Shown: positions 5,566 to 14,378 of the stretch, piece after piece
Numbering within the stretch: the first letter of the stretch is position 1
How the letters are laid out: each line of letters starts with the position of its first letter
NCBI RefSeq assembly: GCF_900112895.1
Contig: NZ_FONL01000020.1
Location: forward strand, 1-32,788
Source of the DNA: Succiniclasticum ruminis DSM 9236
Lineage (GTDB): Bacteria > Bacillota > Negativicutes > Acidaminococcales > Acidaminococcaceae
DNA: 32,788 bases
Direction: 5' to 3'
Program-made: the position numbers and the translations under genes
Notes under the pieces: generated by a model
What the model was told of the DNA's origin: nothing
Databases searched by the model: none
Seen by the model: only the letters and a program-made list of their open reading frames with translations

Positions 5566-6432
5566 ATGACGGCGCGTAAAGGCACCCGTCCGGCAGAAAA
5601 GTTAAGATGGGTACTGCTGCGCGTGGTACTGTTGCTGTTTTTGGCGCTTTTTGGGCTGGAGTACGCAGGCTATCCGCGATACGGGGCCAGTCAGTTTTTT
5701 GACTGGGGCCGCCGTATCGTTCAGTCGGACAGTTTATCGGAAGCGGTTGATGTTCTGAAAAACGGGATGAGAAGGCATGATGTCCCGTTGTTCCCCGGGG
5801 CTCCTGCAGATCTCAGTGCCTTAGCCCAAAGCGCGCCGTTTGTGACACTGGATAATTTGCCGGAAAGCGAAGGACGGACCTTTATTGTACTGTACGGAAA
5901 CGAACCGCAGTTTTCCGCGGAATTCAAGGCAAAGAATAATCCATACTATTCTTTTTCGCCTTTGGACGAACTGGGGCGCTGCGGCTCCGCTTACGGCAAG
6001 CTGGGACCGGAATTCCTGCCCACCCGGCCCAGGGGGCCTCTCGGTATGGTCAAGCCTACCGGATGGCGTTACAGCAAGTATGAGGAGATAGATAAGAAAT
6101 ACCTGTACAACCGGTGCCATCTGCTGGCGTTCCAGCTTACAGGGGAAAATGCCAATAAGCGGAATCTTATCACGGGCACCAGACATTTTAACGTGACGGG
6201 GATGCTTCCCTTTGAAAACCGGGTGGCGGATTATATACGCCGTACCCGTAAGCATGTGTATTACAGGGTGACCCCTGTCTTTAAGGGCCGCGAACTTGTG
6301 GCCCGGGGCGTGGCGATGGAAGCGCTTTCTGCGGATGACGGAGGCAGAGCGGTCCGGTTCCATGTTTTCGTGTACAATATGCAGCCGGGGATAAGGATCA
6401 ATTACGCTGACGGTTCGAATCATCGGGAATGA
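5566..6432 (+). CDS. Membrane-anchored DNA/RNA non-specific endonuclease (NucA/EndA-like)
   Basis: A 288-residue protein with one N-terminal hydrophobic segment (about residues 15-35, WVLLRVVLLLFLALF), so the catalytic domain probably lies outside the membrane. The domain matches the beta-beta-alpha metal nuclease family (PF13930). YNRCHLLAFQLTGENANKRN (about 182-201) supplies the catalytic His, in RCH where other members have RGH, and the metal-binding Asn. NLITGTRHFN and GMLPFENRVADYI follow. Family members such as streptococcal EndA and Bacillus NucA degrade DNA during uptake or cleave extracellular DNA. The start is set by GGGAGG, 8 bases before the ATG. It lies between a terminator and priA. 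Proximity to pilT makes a part in DNA uptake plausible, but it is not operon-linked to it. Confidence 0.85.
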   Translation: MTARKGTRPAEKLRWVLLRVVLLLFLALFGLEYAGYPRYGASQFFDWGRRIVQSDSLSEAVDVLKNGMRRHDVPLFPGAPADLSALAQSAPFVTLDNLPESEGRTFIVLYGNEPQFSAEFKAKNNPYYSFSPLDELGRCGSAYGKLGPEFLPTRPRGPLGMVKPTGWRYSKYEEIDKKYLYNRCHLLAFQLTGENANKRNLITGTRHFNVTGMLPFENRVADYIRRTRKHVYYRVTPVFKGRELVARGVAMEALSADDGGRAVRFHVFVYNMQPGIRINYADGSNHRE

Positions 6433-6504
6433 TTTTTTTGAAAGCGTATGCTTTCACGACCGTTTATACTCCCGGATAAAGACGGCGGAATGGAATTTAA
6501 TTAT

Positions 6505-8805
6505 ATGAAATATGTACTCGTAGCAATCAATTTGCCTGTAAAAAATCTGTTCAGACAGTTTATATACCGGCTTCCGGAGAACCTGTTGCAGGTGGGAGAG
6601 GGTTGGCGCGTTATAGTGCCTTTCGGATCGCAAAAGGTGGAGGGCTTTGTGGTGCAGGCCTTTTCCCGTGAGGAAGCTGCCGAAGTGTTACAAAAGGATA
6701 ATCCGGATTTCTCCTTTGCCGGTGTGAAAGAAGTGTCGGCAGCTCTGGGGACCCGTCCCTGGTTTAATGACGAGATGCTGCAGACGGCGAAATGGCTGGC
6801 AAAGTATTACCTGTGTTCTCTGGCGGAAGCCATGCGTCTGTTTATTCCCGGCAAGACCAGTATCAGGCGTAAACCGGTGTATCAGGGCGGAAAACTTATA
6901 GCCTATGATGTTGAAGAACGCCTGAAAGCAAGGACGGTCCTGGCTTACAACATTACGGAGGCAGGCAGGGCTGCCTTGCAGGCAGGGAACCCGAGAGCCA
7001 AAGTGCAGATGAGGGCCCTGGAACTATTGCAGCAGGCTGCAGAACCAGTGGATGGGAAAGAGGCGGAGGCACAGCATATCAGCGCTGCTGTGCTGCGGGC
7101 ACTGGCGGAAAAAGGTTGGGCGCTCCGTACAGAAAAGCGTCTGCTGCGCAACAGTTATGACCGGCAGGCTGAATGGAAAGAGACCCTGCAGCTTACTTCT
7201 GAACAGGAACAGGCTGTACTGAAAATCAGGGCTTCGCTGGATCATTTTGCCTCTTCATGCCCTCAGGAATTCCTGCTACAGGGTATTACCGGCAGCGGAA
7301 AGACGGAAGTCTACCTTCGAGCCGCTGATTATGCGTTGCGGCAGGGAAGACAGGTTTTGGTACTGGTGCCGGAAATCGCCCTTACGACACAGATCGTGCA
7401 GCGCTTTCAGGCCTGGTTCCATAATGAAGTGGCGGTGGTCCACAGCAAGCTGTCACAGAATGAACGGGGCGACGTGTGGTATAAGATGCGGACCGGTGAG
7501 GCCAACGTTTTGATTGGTGTGCGCAGCGCTGTCTTTGCACCTTTTAAAAACCTGGGCCTGGTAATCATTGACGAGGAACAGGAGAATAGTTACAAACAGG
7601 AAGAACGGCCCGCGTATCATGCCAGGGAAGTTGCCCGCTGCCGTTGTAATAATAACAGCGCAGTACTGCTGCTGGGAAGTGCTACGCCTTCTCTGGAGAC
7701 GTATTACCGGGCAGTTTCCGGAAGCATTGGACATCTGCAGCTTACGTTCCGGCCGGGCAACTCCGTTTTGCCGGCAGTGGATGTAGTGGATATGAGGGAG
7801 GAACTGGCACAGAAGAACTTTTCTGTCATTTCCCGGAAGCTGCGTCGGGAAATCGTCGCGGCAGTTCATGCAGGACAGCAGGCAGTAGTGTTGCTGAACC
7901 GCCGGGGTTATTCAACTTTTGTCATGTGCAGGGACTGCGGGGAAACCCTGACCTGCCCCCATTGCGCCGTAAGCCTGGTGTATCATGCGGACGAACAGGT
8001 GATGCGCTGTCATTATTGCGGTAACACGTATCCGATTCCCCGGACATGTCCTGACTGCGGCAGCCGGCGCATTAAATTTTTCGGCAGCGGTACCCAGAAA
8101 GCGGAACAGGAAATCAGCCAGATGCCCGGCGTGCGGGTATTGCGCATGGATCAGGACAGCACGGCCACGAAGCTGGCGCATGAGGAAATTATCGGTCGTT
8201 TTGTAAAAAAGGAAGCTAACGTACTATTGGGGACCCAGATGGTCGCCAAGGGTCACGATATACCTGACGTTACCCTGGTAGGTATATTAGCGGCTGACAG
8301 CGCGCTGAACCTTCCGGACTTCCGTGCTTCCGAGCGGGGTTTCTCCCTGCTGATCCAGGCAGCAGGCCGGGCCGGACGGGGTGACAAGCCGGGACGGGTG
8401 GTGCTACAGACCTATGATCCGGAAAATGAAGTTATCAACTTTGCGAAAAAACAGGATTACGAGACTTTTGCAAAGCGGGAACTGGCCCAGCGTAAAGTGT
8501 TGCTCTATCCTCCTTACGGTCAAATAATCAAACTGACAGTAATTGATAAAAACGAAAAGAAGGCATGGGAACTGGGCGATGAGGTTGCCCTGTTTTTACG
8601 GAACCGGTGCGAAATGGAAAAATGGGGACGTACAGAAATAATGGGGCCATTTCCATCCGGTGTAGCTAAGGTAAGGGATCTGTACCGCATTAATATCGTA
8701 GTGAAATCCATGGACATGGAGAAGGTGAAAAACTGTCTGTCAGGCAGCAGGTTCAGGACAGTAAAGAATATTTATTTTGATGTGGACCCCATAACTGCAA
8801 TATAA
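6505..8805 (+). CDS. priA: Primosomal protein N', replication restart helicase PriA
   Basis: A 766-residue 3'-to-5' DNA helicase that reloads the replisome at collapsed forks. The ATG at 6505 is chosen because MKYVLVAINLPVKN aligns with the usual PriA beginning; upstream in-frame ATGs at 6448 and 6490 would add 19 or 5 residues. It has a 3'-DNA-binding domain, Walker A GITGSGKTEVYLR (about nt 7282-7320), motif II DEEQENSYKQ, motif III LLGSATPSLE, a zinc-binding insert with eight cysteines (CRDCGETLTCPHC, CHYC, CPDC at 7927-8060), and motif VI QAAGRAGRGDKPG. The motif II box reads DEEQ where DEEH is the norm. It heads the run priA-def-fmt, which is common in Firmicutes and beyond, although def has its own likely promoter. 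Confidence 0.95.
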   Translation: MKYVLVAINLPVKNLFRQFIYRLPENLLQVGEGWRVIVPFGSQKVEGFVVQAFSREEAAEVLQKDNPDFSFAGVKEVSAALGTRPWFNDEMLQTAKWLAKYYLCSLAEAMRLFIPGKTSIRRKPVYQGGKLIAYDVEERLKARTVLAYNITEAGRAALQAGNPRAKVQMRALELLQQAAEPVDGKEAEAQHISAAVLRALAEKGWALRTEKRLLRNSYDRQAEWKETLQLTSEQEQAVLKIRASLDHFASSCPQEFLLQGITGSGKTEVYLRAADYALRQGRQVLVLVPEIALTTQIVQRFQAWFHNEVAVVHSKLSQNERGDVWYKMRTGEANVLIGVRSAVFAPFKNLGLVIIDEEQENSYKQEERPAYHAREVARCRCNNNSAVLLLGSATPSLETYYRAVSGSIGHLQLTFRPGNSVLPAVDVVDMREELAQKNFSVISRKLRREIVAAVHAGQQAVVLLNRRGYSTFVMCRDCGETLTCPHCAVSLVYHADEQVMRCHYCGNTYPIPRTCPDCGSRRIKFFGSGTQKAEQEISQMPGVRVLRMDQDSTATKLAHEEIIGRFVKKEANVLLGTQMVAKGHDIPDVTLVGILAADSALNLPDFRASERGFSLLIQAAGRAGRGDKPGRVVLQTYDPENEVINFAKKQDYETFAKRELAQRKVLLYPPYGQIIKLTVIDKNEKKAWELGDEVALFLRNRCEMEKWGRTEIMGPFPSGVAKVRDLYRINIVVKSMDMEKVKNCLSGSRFRTVKNIYFDVDPITAI

Positions 8806-8826
8806 TTTTTAAAATCATATAAAATG

Positions 8827-8835
8827 TGATATAAT
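8827..8835 (+). promoter_or_regulatory. Extended -10 promoter for the def operon
   Basis: TGATATAAT (8827-8835) lies about 40 bases before def in an AT-rich gap. A poor -35 (TTTTTA, 8806-8811) lies 18 bases upstream. A second TATAAT overlaps at 8835-8840. Confidence 0.5.
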
Positions 8836-8876
8836 ATAATGTATTTTATTGAATTCGATCATTTTTTGGAGGAAAC

Positions 8877-9350
8877 ATGGCAGTTCTGGAGATTAAACGC
8901 GCCGGCGATCCGGTTCTTAAAAAAGTTTGCGAACCGGTGAAGCGTATAGATAAAAAAGTTAAACGGATTTTGAAGGATATGGCAGACACACTGTATAAAT
9001 CCGGCAACGGTATCGGTCTGGCTGCGCCTCAGGTAGGCATCCTTCAGCGCATTGTGGTCATTGACCTGCAGGACGGAAACGGTTTGCTGGAACTGATTAA
9101 TCCTGTCATAACTAAAAAGGAAGGTTCCAGGATTGTGGGGGAAGGCTGCCTCTCCGTGCCCAATTTTGAAGGGGAAGTGGAACGGGCGGAATATGTGGAG
9201 TGTGAGTTCACAGATCCCCGTGGCAAAAAACAGTTTATTGCCGCCGACGGACTGCTGGCCATTTGTCTTCAGCATGAGACCGACCATCTCGATGGCATCC
9301 TGTTTACGGATAAGGCCATAACCATCACTCTGAAGACTCCGGAGGAATGA
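8877..9350 (+). CDS. def: Peptide deformylase
   Basis: A 157-residue metalloenzyme that removes the formyl group from the N-terminal Met of nascent proteins at the ribosome. All three family motifs are present: GIGLAAPQ (motif 1, about residues 45-52), EGCLS with the metal-binding Cys (motif 2, about 88-92), and HETDH with the other metal ligands and catalytic Glu (motif 3, about 130-134). The length is typical of a type 1 enzyme. TTGGAGGAAAC gives a strong ribosome binding site. It precedes fmt by 3 bases, coupling deformylase and formyltransferase as in most bacteria. Confidence 0.97.
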   Translation: MAVLEIKRAGDPVLKKVCEPVKRIDKKVKRILKDMADTLYKSGNGIGLAAPQVGILQRIVVIDLQDGNGLLELINPVITKKEGSRIVGEGCLSVPNFEGEVERAEYVECEFTDPRGKKQFIAADGLLAICLQHETDHLDGILFTDKAITITLKTPEE

Positions 9351-9353
9351 ACC

Positions 9354-10298
9354 ATGTGGAACGTGATATTTATGGGTACGCCGGATTTTGCGGTGGGATC
9401 CCTGCAGGCCCTGCTGGAAGCAGGGCAGTATCATATCCAGGCAGTGGTGACCCAGCCGGACCGCCCCAAAGGCAGGGGGCAGAAGGTTGTGGAAACTCCG
9501 GTGAAGACCTTTGCCCTGCAGCATGGCCTGCCGGTGTTCCAGCCTCTCAAGGTGAAAGAGCCGGAGTTTGTACAGAAACTGAAAGAATGGAAGCCTGATT
9601 TTATCGTGGTGGCAGCTTTTGGACAGTTCCTGACGCAGGAAATTCTGAATATTCCAATGTATGGCTGTATCAATGTGCATGGGTCCCTGTTGCCCAAATA
9701 CCGGGGCGCCGCACCGATCCAATATGCCATCATGAACGGCGAAAAAGAGACCGGCGTAACCATTATGCGGATGGAAAAGGGCATGGACACCGGGGCAATG
9801 TACAGCAAAGTGACAGTGCCCATCGGTGAGGAAATGAATTTTGCCCGCCTGCATGACGAACTGAAGGAAAAAGGCGCGAAGCTTCTGACGGATACACTGC
9901 CTGAGATAGCAGGCGGTCTGCAACCGGAGAAGCAGGACGACAGGGAAGCCACATATGCCACACTCATCACCAAAGAGATGGCAAAGATAGACTGGACCCG
10001 CCCTGCCCGGGAAGTGCATGACAGAGTGCGGGGCTTCGATCCCGCGCCGGGTGCTTTTACGTATTTGCCTGATGGTAAATTATTGAAGGTCTGGGAGACC
10101 CGGGTTGCCGGAAACAGCACAGGGGCACCGGTCGGGACAGTAGTTTCTGTCAGTAAAAAAGAGTTTTCCGTAGCCTGCGGTGAAGGGGTGCTTCGTGTTC
10201 TGGCAGTACAGCCCGAATCGAAGAAGCGTATGCCGGCTGCCGTATTTTTAAACGGCCACGGTGTTAAAGCGGGAGATGTTTTGGGAAGCAAGGAGTAA
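9354..10298 (+). CDS. fmt: Methionyl-tRNA formyltransferase
   Basis: A 314-residue enzyme that transfers a formyl group from 10-formyltetrahydrofolate to initiator Met-tRNA. The N-terminal Rossmann domain begins VIFMGTPDFAVGSL. VTQPDRPKGRGQK and the active-site signature INVHGSLLPKYRGAAPIQ (about residues 104-121) carry the catalytic Asn and His. A C-terminal OB-like tRNA-binding domain occupies about 205-314. The length is standard. The start follows the def stop by 3 bases and uses a GGAGGA site within the end of def. It is cotranscribed with def and the DUF116 gene. Confidence 0.97.
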   Translation: MWNVIFMGTPDFAVGSLQALLEAGQYHIQAVVTQPDRPKGRGQKVVETPVKTFALQHGLPVFQPLKVKEPEFVQKLKEWKPDFIVVAAFGQFLTQEILNIPMYGCINVHGSLLPKYRGAAPIQYAIMNGEKETGVTIMRMEKGMDTGAMYSKVTVPIGEEMNFARLHDELKEKGAKLLTDTLPEIAGGLQPEKQDDREATYATLITKEMAKIDWTRPAREVHDRVRGFDPAPGAFTYLPDGKLLKVWETRVAGNSTGAPVGTVVSVSKKEFSVACGEGVLRVLAVQPESKKRMPAAVFLNGHGVKAGDVLGSKE

Positions 10299-10306
10299 GA
10301 AGTTTT

Positions 10307-11101
10307 ATGGTTTCAGCGGTGGAAATGGCAGTGAATCCCAAGAAACGGGTTTTTCTGGCGTTGGTGTTATTCAGCGCCATTGTGACAGCCATCCTCTTGT
10401 TTTTTGTCTGGAAAGTGACATATCTGGGTTTTGAAGCCATCAGCCAGTTTTTGCCCACGGCATTCGGGCTTCTGGTATTTGGCGCCATATTCTTCCTGTT
10501 TGCGGGAGAATTAGCTATCGTGCTGGCAATCATGGGTATGCCCCTGCCGAAAATTTTATACTTTTGGTCATGGAAAGCTATCAACTTTTTGTTCCCGTTT
10601 GCCGTAGGGTTGGGACGTATCCTCAACATTCCGCGGGAGAAAGTGGAACAGAGTTTTGTGGCGGTGAATAATGCCCTGGTAAAGCAGCACCATGTGAAGG
10701 TACCTTCTGACCGGCTGCTGATCCTGACACCTCATTGCCTGCAGCTGGATACCTGTCCCCGGAAGATTACCCGTAATATTGAAAACTGCCGGCAGTGCGG
10801 CGGTTGCTGCGTGGGCGGTCTGCTGGGGCTTTGTCACAAATATCATATGCATTTTGTGGTGGCTACCGGCGGGACGCTGGCCCGGCAGATGGTGGCCAAG
10901 GCAAGGCCCAAGGCTATCATTGCCGTGGCCTGTGAGCGGGATCTGACCAGCGGGATACAGGATGTCTTTCCGATACCTGTCATAGCTATTTTTAACGAAC
11001 GGCCCTTTGGTCCCTGTTTTAATACACGGGTCAATTTAGATAAAGTAGAAGAGGCAATCAGATTGTTAAGTGAAGACCTGCCGGAGGAAGCCAGTGCGTA
11101 A
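10307..11101 (+). CDS. DUF116 membrane protein with cysteine-rich motif
   Basis: A 264-residue protein of the DUF116 family (PF01976), function unknown. Two hydrophobic segments near the N-terminus (about residues 16-36 and 48-75) predict membrane anchoring. The cytosolic part has a cysteine cluster, CPRKITRNIENCRQCGGCC (about 155-173), characteristic of the family and suggestive of a metal or Fe-S site. A conserved ACERDLTSGI and FNERPFGPC follow. It sits between fmt and rsmB in one operon; its 3' end overlaps the rsmB start. This position between translation genes is widely conserved in Firmicutes, but no biochemical role is established that I can name. An in-frame ATG at 10325 could be the true start. 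Confidence 0.85.
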   Translation: MVSAVEMAVNPKKRVFLALVLFSAIVTAILLFFVWKVTYLGFEAISQFLPTAFGLLVFGAIFFLFAGELAIVLAIMGMPLPKILYFWSWKAINFLFPFAVGLGRILNIPREKVEQSFVAVNNALVKQHHVKVPSDRLLILTPHCLQLDTCPRKITRNIENCRQCGGCCVGGLLGLCHKYHMHFVVATGGTLARQMVAKARPKAIIAVACERDLTSGIQDVFPIPVIAIFNERPFGPCFNTRVNLDKVEEAIRLLSEDLPEEASA

Positions 11102-12458
11102 AGAAAGGTTTTCAGAATCGGCGGAAGGAACTGCCAGAAAAATTGTTCCGGTGAACGGAAGGGAAGCTGCCCTGCTGATATTGCTGCAAATCTGGGAAGA
11201 AAGGGCCTATACGGCCATCGCTCTGAACCGTGTGCTGCGGCAGACAAAGCTGGAAGAACAGGACCGGCGTTTTGCCACGGAACTGGTCAACGGTTCTGTA
11301 AAAGCCAGGGGTACTCTGGATTTTATCCTTGGCCAGATGGTGAATCGTCCGCTTCAGAAACTGGAGCCTGTAGTTCGCTATATTCTCCATCTGGGCTTGT
11401 ACCAGATTTTTTATCTGGACCGTATCCCGGATTCCGCTGCCTGTAATGAGAGCGTGAACCTGGCAAAAAAGTTCAGCCATAAGGGTACGGATAAATTTGT
11501 GAACGGAGTATTGCGGAGCAGTGTCCGGCAGAAAATGGCCCTGTGGGAGAAAACCCTTGAGGATGTTTCACTGCGGCTCAGTCATCCCCGATGGCTGGTA
11601 CAGCGCTGGCGGAAACAGTTCGGTGAAGATGAAACCGAAGCCCTGTGCTGCTGGGATAACGAACCGGCCAGTCTGTGCTTGAGGGTCAACACCCTGATGA
11701 CAGCGCGGGATGTTTTTTTGCAGGATTTACGGGAAATGGGCTGCGAAGCGGAGGTATCCCTCTGGTGCCCCGATGGTATCGTGATGACAAGATCGCCGGG
11801 TCTTCCGGCCCTGTTGCAAACCTTTCCCCACAGTTTTTATGTGCAGGATGAAAGCTCCATGCTGCCGGCCCAACTGTTGCAGCCGAAAGCTGGCGAGCAG
11901 ATATTGGACATGTGCGCCGCGCCGGGAGGCAAGACCACCCATATTGCCGCGTTGATGGAAAACAGAGGCAGAGTGACGGCCTGTGACATATATCCTCATA
12001 AACTGAAGCTGATCGAAGAAAACGCGAAACGCCTGAAGTTGGACAATATTAAAACAGAACTGCAGGACGGAACGGTTTTGCGGGAAGAGTGGATTGAAAA
12101 GTTTGACAGGGTTCTGGTAGATGCTCCCTGTTCCGGCCTGGGCGTGTTGCGGCGCCGGGCGGAAGCGCGCTGGACAAAAAAAGAAAAAGATTTACGGGAT
12201 TTTCCGGCGTTGCAGCAGCGTATCCTGGAAAACGCCAGCCGGTATGTCAAGTATGGCGGTGTCCTGGTGTACAGCACCTGTACTCTGGAAGATAGAGAAA
12301 ACGGGAAACAAATAGAATTGTTTTTGCAGAATCACAGAGAATGGAAACAGTCCGGTTTTATCCATCCCCGGTCCAAAGAAGTGGTGAAAGAGTTGCAACT
12401 GTATCCCCAACGGGATGGCGTGGACGGGTTTTACCTTACGCTGTTGCAAAAAGAATAA
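11094..12458 (+). CDS. rsmB: 16S rRNA (cytosine-967-C5)-methyltransferase RsmB
   Basis: A 454-residue SAM-dependent enzyme that methylates C967 of 16S rRNA. The N-terminal NusB-like RNA-binding domain (about residues 15-145) precedes a Rossmann methyltransferase: SAM loop LDMCAAPGGKTTH (about 281-293), DAPCSGLGVLRR with one catalytic Cys, and YSTCTLEDREN with the second. I choose GTG 11094 because GGAGG lies 6 bases before it and the start overlaps the DUF116 stop by 8 bases, giving translational coupling. An upstream GTG at 11070 would add 8 residues and has a worse site. Its length fits the family (about 430-450). Confidence 0.93.
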   Translation: MRKERFSESAEGTARKIVPVNGREAALLILLQIWEERAYTAIALNRVLRQTKLEEQDRRFATELVNGSVKARGTLDFILGQMVNRPLQKLEPVVRYILHLGLYQIFYLDRIPDSAACNESVNLAKKFSHKGTDKFVNGVLRSSVRQKMALWEKTLEDVSLRLSHPRWLVQRWRKQFGEDETEALCCWDNEPASLCLRVNTLMTARDVFLQDLREMGCEAEVSLWCPDGIVMTRSPGLPALLQTFPHSFYVQDESSMLPAQLLQPKAGEQILDMCAAPGGKTTHIAALMENRGRVTACDIYPHKLKLIEENAKRLKLDNIKTELQDGTVLREEWIEKFDRVLVDAPCSGLGVLRRRAEARWTKKEKDLRDFPALQQRILENASRYVKYGGVLVYSTCTLEDRENGKQIELFLQNHREWKQSGFIHPRSKEVVKELQLYPQRDGVDGFYLTLLQKE

Positions 12459-12535
12459 TAAGTTTCCGGAAATGTTTGCGATATTTTATTTGTTAAACGA
12501 CAGATAATAACAGACAGTGTTTTGATAAACGTTAT

Positions 12536-13600
12536 ATGAAGACTGAAATATTCGGCATGCCTTTGCATCGGTTACAAACGGCACTGGCAGAGTTGGGATT
12601 GAAGAAATTCCGTGCAAAACAGATATTTGACTGGTTGTACCAGAAATGCGTGTTTGACTTTGCGCAGATGAGTAATCTTGGCAAAGCGGAGCGCCAGTTG
12701 CTGCAGGACTGTTTTTCGGTGCTGCCGGCAGAAATACAAATCGTCCGCAAGATGGACTCCTCCGACGGACTGACCCGGAAGGCTTTATTGGAACTGCCTG
12801 ACGGGAATGCCATCGAAACCGTACTGATGCATCATGATTACGGATACAGCGTCTGCGTTTCCAGTCAGGTTGGCTGCGATATGCACTGTGCGTTTTGCGC
12901 CAGCGGATTGAACGGAGCGGTCCGGAATCTGACGGTTGCGGAAATTCTGGCACAGCTGTATGTGTTCCAGGCGCAACTGCACCTGCAAAATGAAAGAGTC
13001 AGCCGCGTGGTGGTCATGGGCAGCGGAGAGCCTATGCTGAATTTTGATGCGGTTTTCGGAGCCCTGCAGTTTTTGCATCAGCCGGATGTCGGCAATATCG
13101 GCTACCGCAATATGACAGTCTCAACCTGCGGTATCATTCCGGGAATCAAAAAGATGCAGGGGTTGGGCCTGCCGGTTAATCTGGCGATCTCTCTCCATGC
13201 CGTCAGAAATGAACTGCGTTCGGAACTGATGCCGGTCAATAAGGGTTATCCTTTCCCGGATGTGATTGCGGCTGCGGAAGAGTATGCGGCCAGCAGCGGC
13301 AGACAGGTCACCTATGAATATATTTTGCTGGCAGATAAGAATGACAGTGACAGGGATGCGGAATTGCTGGCGGAGTATCTGCGCTATAAACAGGCCGGTG
13401 TAAATCTGATCCCGGTGAATCCGGTCCCGGAGAAAGGTTTTTTCCGGCCGGCAGAGAAACGTATTGAAAGATTTTTATCTATATTACAACGGCACCGCCT
13501 GCATGCCACGGTGCGCAGGGAAATGGGAAAAGATATCAATGCGGCCTGCGGACAGCTGCGGGCGGCGTTTGCCAAAGATAATGAATCAAAGAAACAATGA
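12536..13600 (+). CDS. rlmN: Dual-specificity 23S rRNA/tRNA adenine-C2 methyltransferase RlmN
   Basis: A 354-residue radical-SAM enzyme that methylates C2 of A2503 in 23S rRNA and A37 in some tRNAs. The 4Fe-4S site is CDMHCAFC (CX3CX2C, about residues 117-124). GSGEPMLNFD is the SAM-binding GEP motif. The two catalytic cysteines are expected near residue 118 and in NAACGQL close to the C-terminus (about residue 341), and both are visible. MKTEIFGMPLHRLQ is a normal N-terminus. No Shine-Dalgarno sequence is evident in the 20 bases before the ATG, so translation may be weak or coupled in another way. It follows rsmB by 77 bases and precedes stp by 34. Confidence 0.96.
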   Translation: MKTEIFGMPLHRLQTALAELGLKKFRAKQIFDWLYQKCVFDFAQMSNLGKAERQLLQDCFSVLPAEIQIVRKMDSSDGLTRKALLELPDGNAIETVLMHHDYGYSVCVSSQVGCDMHCAFCASGLNGAVRNLTVAEILAQLYVFQAQLHLQNERVSRVVVMGSGEPMLNFDAVFGALQFLHQPDVGNIGYRNMTVSTCGIIPGIKKMQGLGLPVNLAISLHAVRNELRSELMPVNKGYPFPDVIAAAEEYAASSGRQVTYEYILLADKNDSDRDAELLAEYLRYKQAGVNLIPVNPVPEKGFFRPAEKRIERFLSILQRHRLHATVRREMGKDINAACGQLRAAFAKDNESKKQ

Positions 13601-13634
13601 TTGATTCGCATGCACGCTGACTGGAGGGATTGTT

Positions 13635-14378
13635 GTGTCAGTAGCGACCCGGACTCATAAAGGAAGAGTCAGGAAGAATAATGAAGACAGCCTGTTGCTG
13701 GAACGGCCGTATTTATTTGCCATAGCAGACGGTATGGGCGGCTATAACGCCGGAGAGGTCGCCAGCAAGCTGGCTTTGGAGAAACTAAAAGCGGAAAAAG
13801 AGGATCTGTACGGAAAAACCGGTTTTTCCCTGGTTTCCAAACTGTATCAGATCATGCGCGATATTAACGGGGAAGTTTACGATAAAGCCCGGTCCGACTC
13901 TGCATTGGAAGGGATGGGGACGACTCTTTCCGGTATCTATTTTAACGGTGAGGGAAAAGGATATGTTTTCAACGTGGGGGACAGCAGGGTCTACCTGTTA
14001 CGGCAGAACCATCTGAAACAGATTACCAGAGATCATTCCCTGGTGGCAGAAATGGTAGAGAATGGCGAACTGACGCAGGAAGAAGCCTTCAACCATCCCC
14101 AAAAAAATATGCTGACCAGGGGGATCGGCGTCAACAAAAACGTGAATGGCGACGTGTTTGTCATAGACATTTATACAGACGATATCATCCTGCTTTGCAG
14201 CGACGGACTGACGGATATGCTGCACGACAATGAGATTACAGGATATCTGCAGATGGAAGATACGGAGGCCTCCGCCGATGCGCTGTTAAGCGCTTCGCTG
14301 GAAAAAGGAGGCAAAGACAATATTTCGTTCATTATACTGAAATTAGATCGGAAGGAGGTGGAACACGATGGTCGGTGA
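13635..14378 (+). CDS. stp: PP2C-type Ser/Thr protein phosphatase (Stp/PrpC)
   Basis: A 247-residue metal-dependent phosphatase that reverses phosphorylation by the neighbouring kinase. The PP2C metal-binding motifs are present: RKNNEDS (about residues 14-20), ADGMGGYNAGE (about 32-42), GMGTTLSG, NVGDSRVYLL, LLCSDGLTDML (about 186-196) and GGKDNISFI. The start is GTG, with GGAGGG 7 bases upstream. Its stop overlaps the prkC start by 11 bases, so the phosphatase and kinase are translationally coupled, which is the usual Firmicute arrangement. The length is standard. Confidence 0.96.
   Translation: MSVATRTHKGRVRKNNEDSLLLERPYLFAIADGMGGYNAGEVASKLALEKLKAEKEDLYGKTGFSLVSKLYQIMRDINGEVYDKARSDSALEGMGTTLSGIYFNGEGKGYVFNVGDSRVYLLRQNHLKQITRDHSLVAEMVENGELTQEEAFNHPQKNMLTRGIGVNKNVNGDVFVIDIYTDDIILLCSDGLTDMLHDNEITGYLQMEDTEASADALLSASLEKGGKDNISFIILKLDRKEVEHDGR

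Noticed and set aside
6448-6504. Upstream ATG starts that would lengthen PriA by up to 19 residues
   Set aside because: PriA homologues begin at the position equivalent to 6505, and neither upstream ATG has a good ribosome binding site.
8859-10019. 386-codon open frame on the minus strand opposite def and fmt
   Set aside because: def and fmt are unmistakable on the plus strand with all motifs; the antisense frame has a Cys/His/Phe-rich composition typical of a shadow frame.
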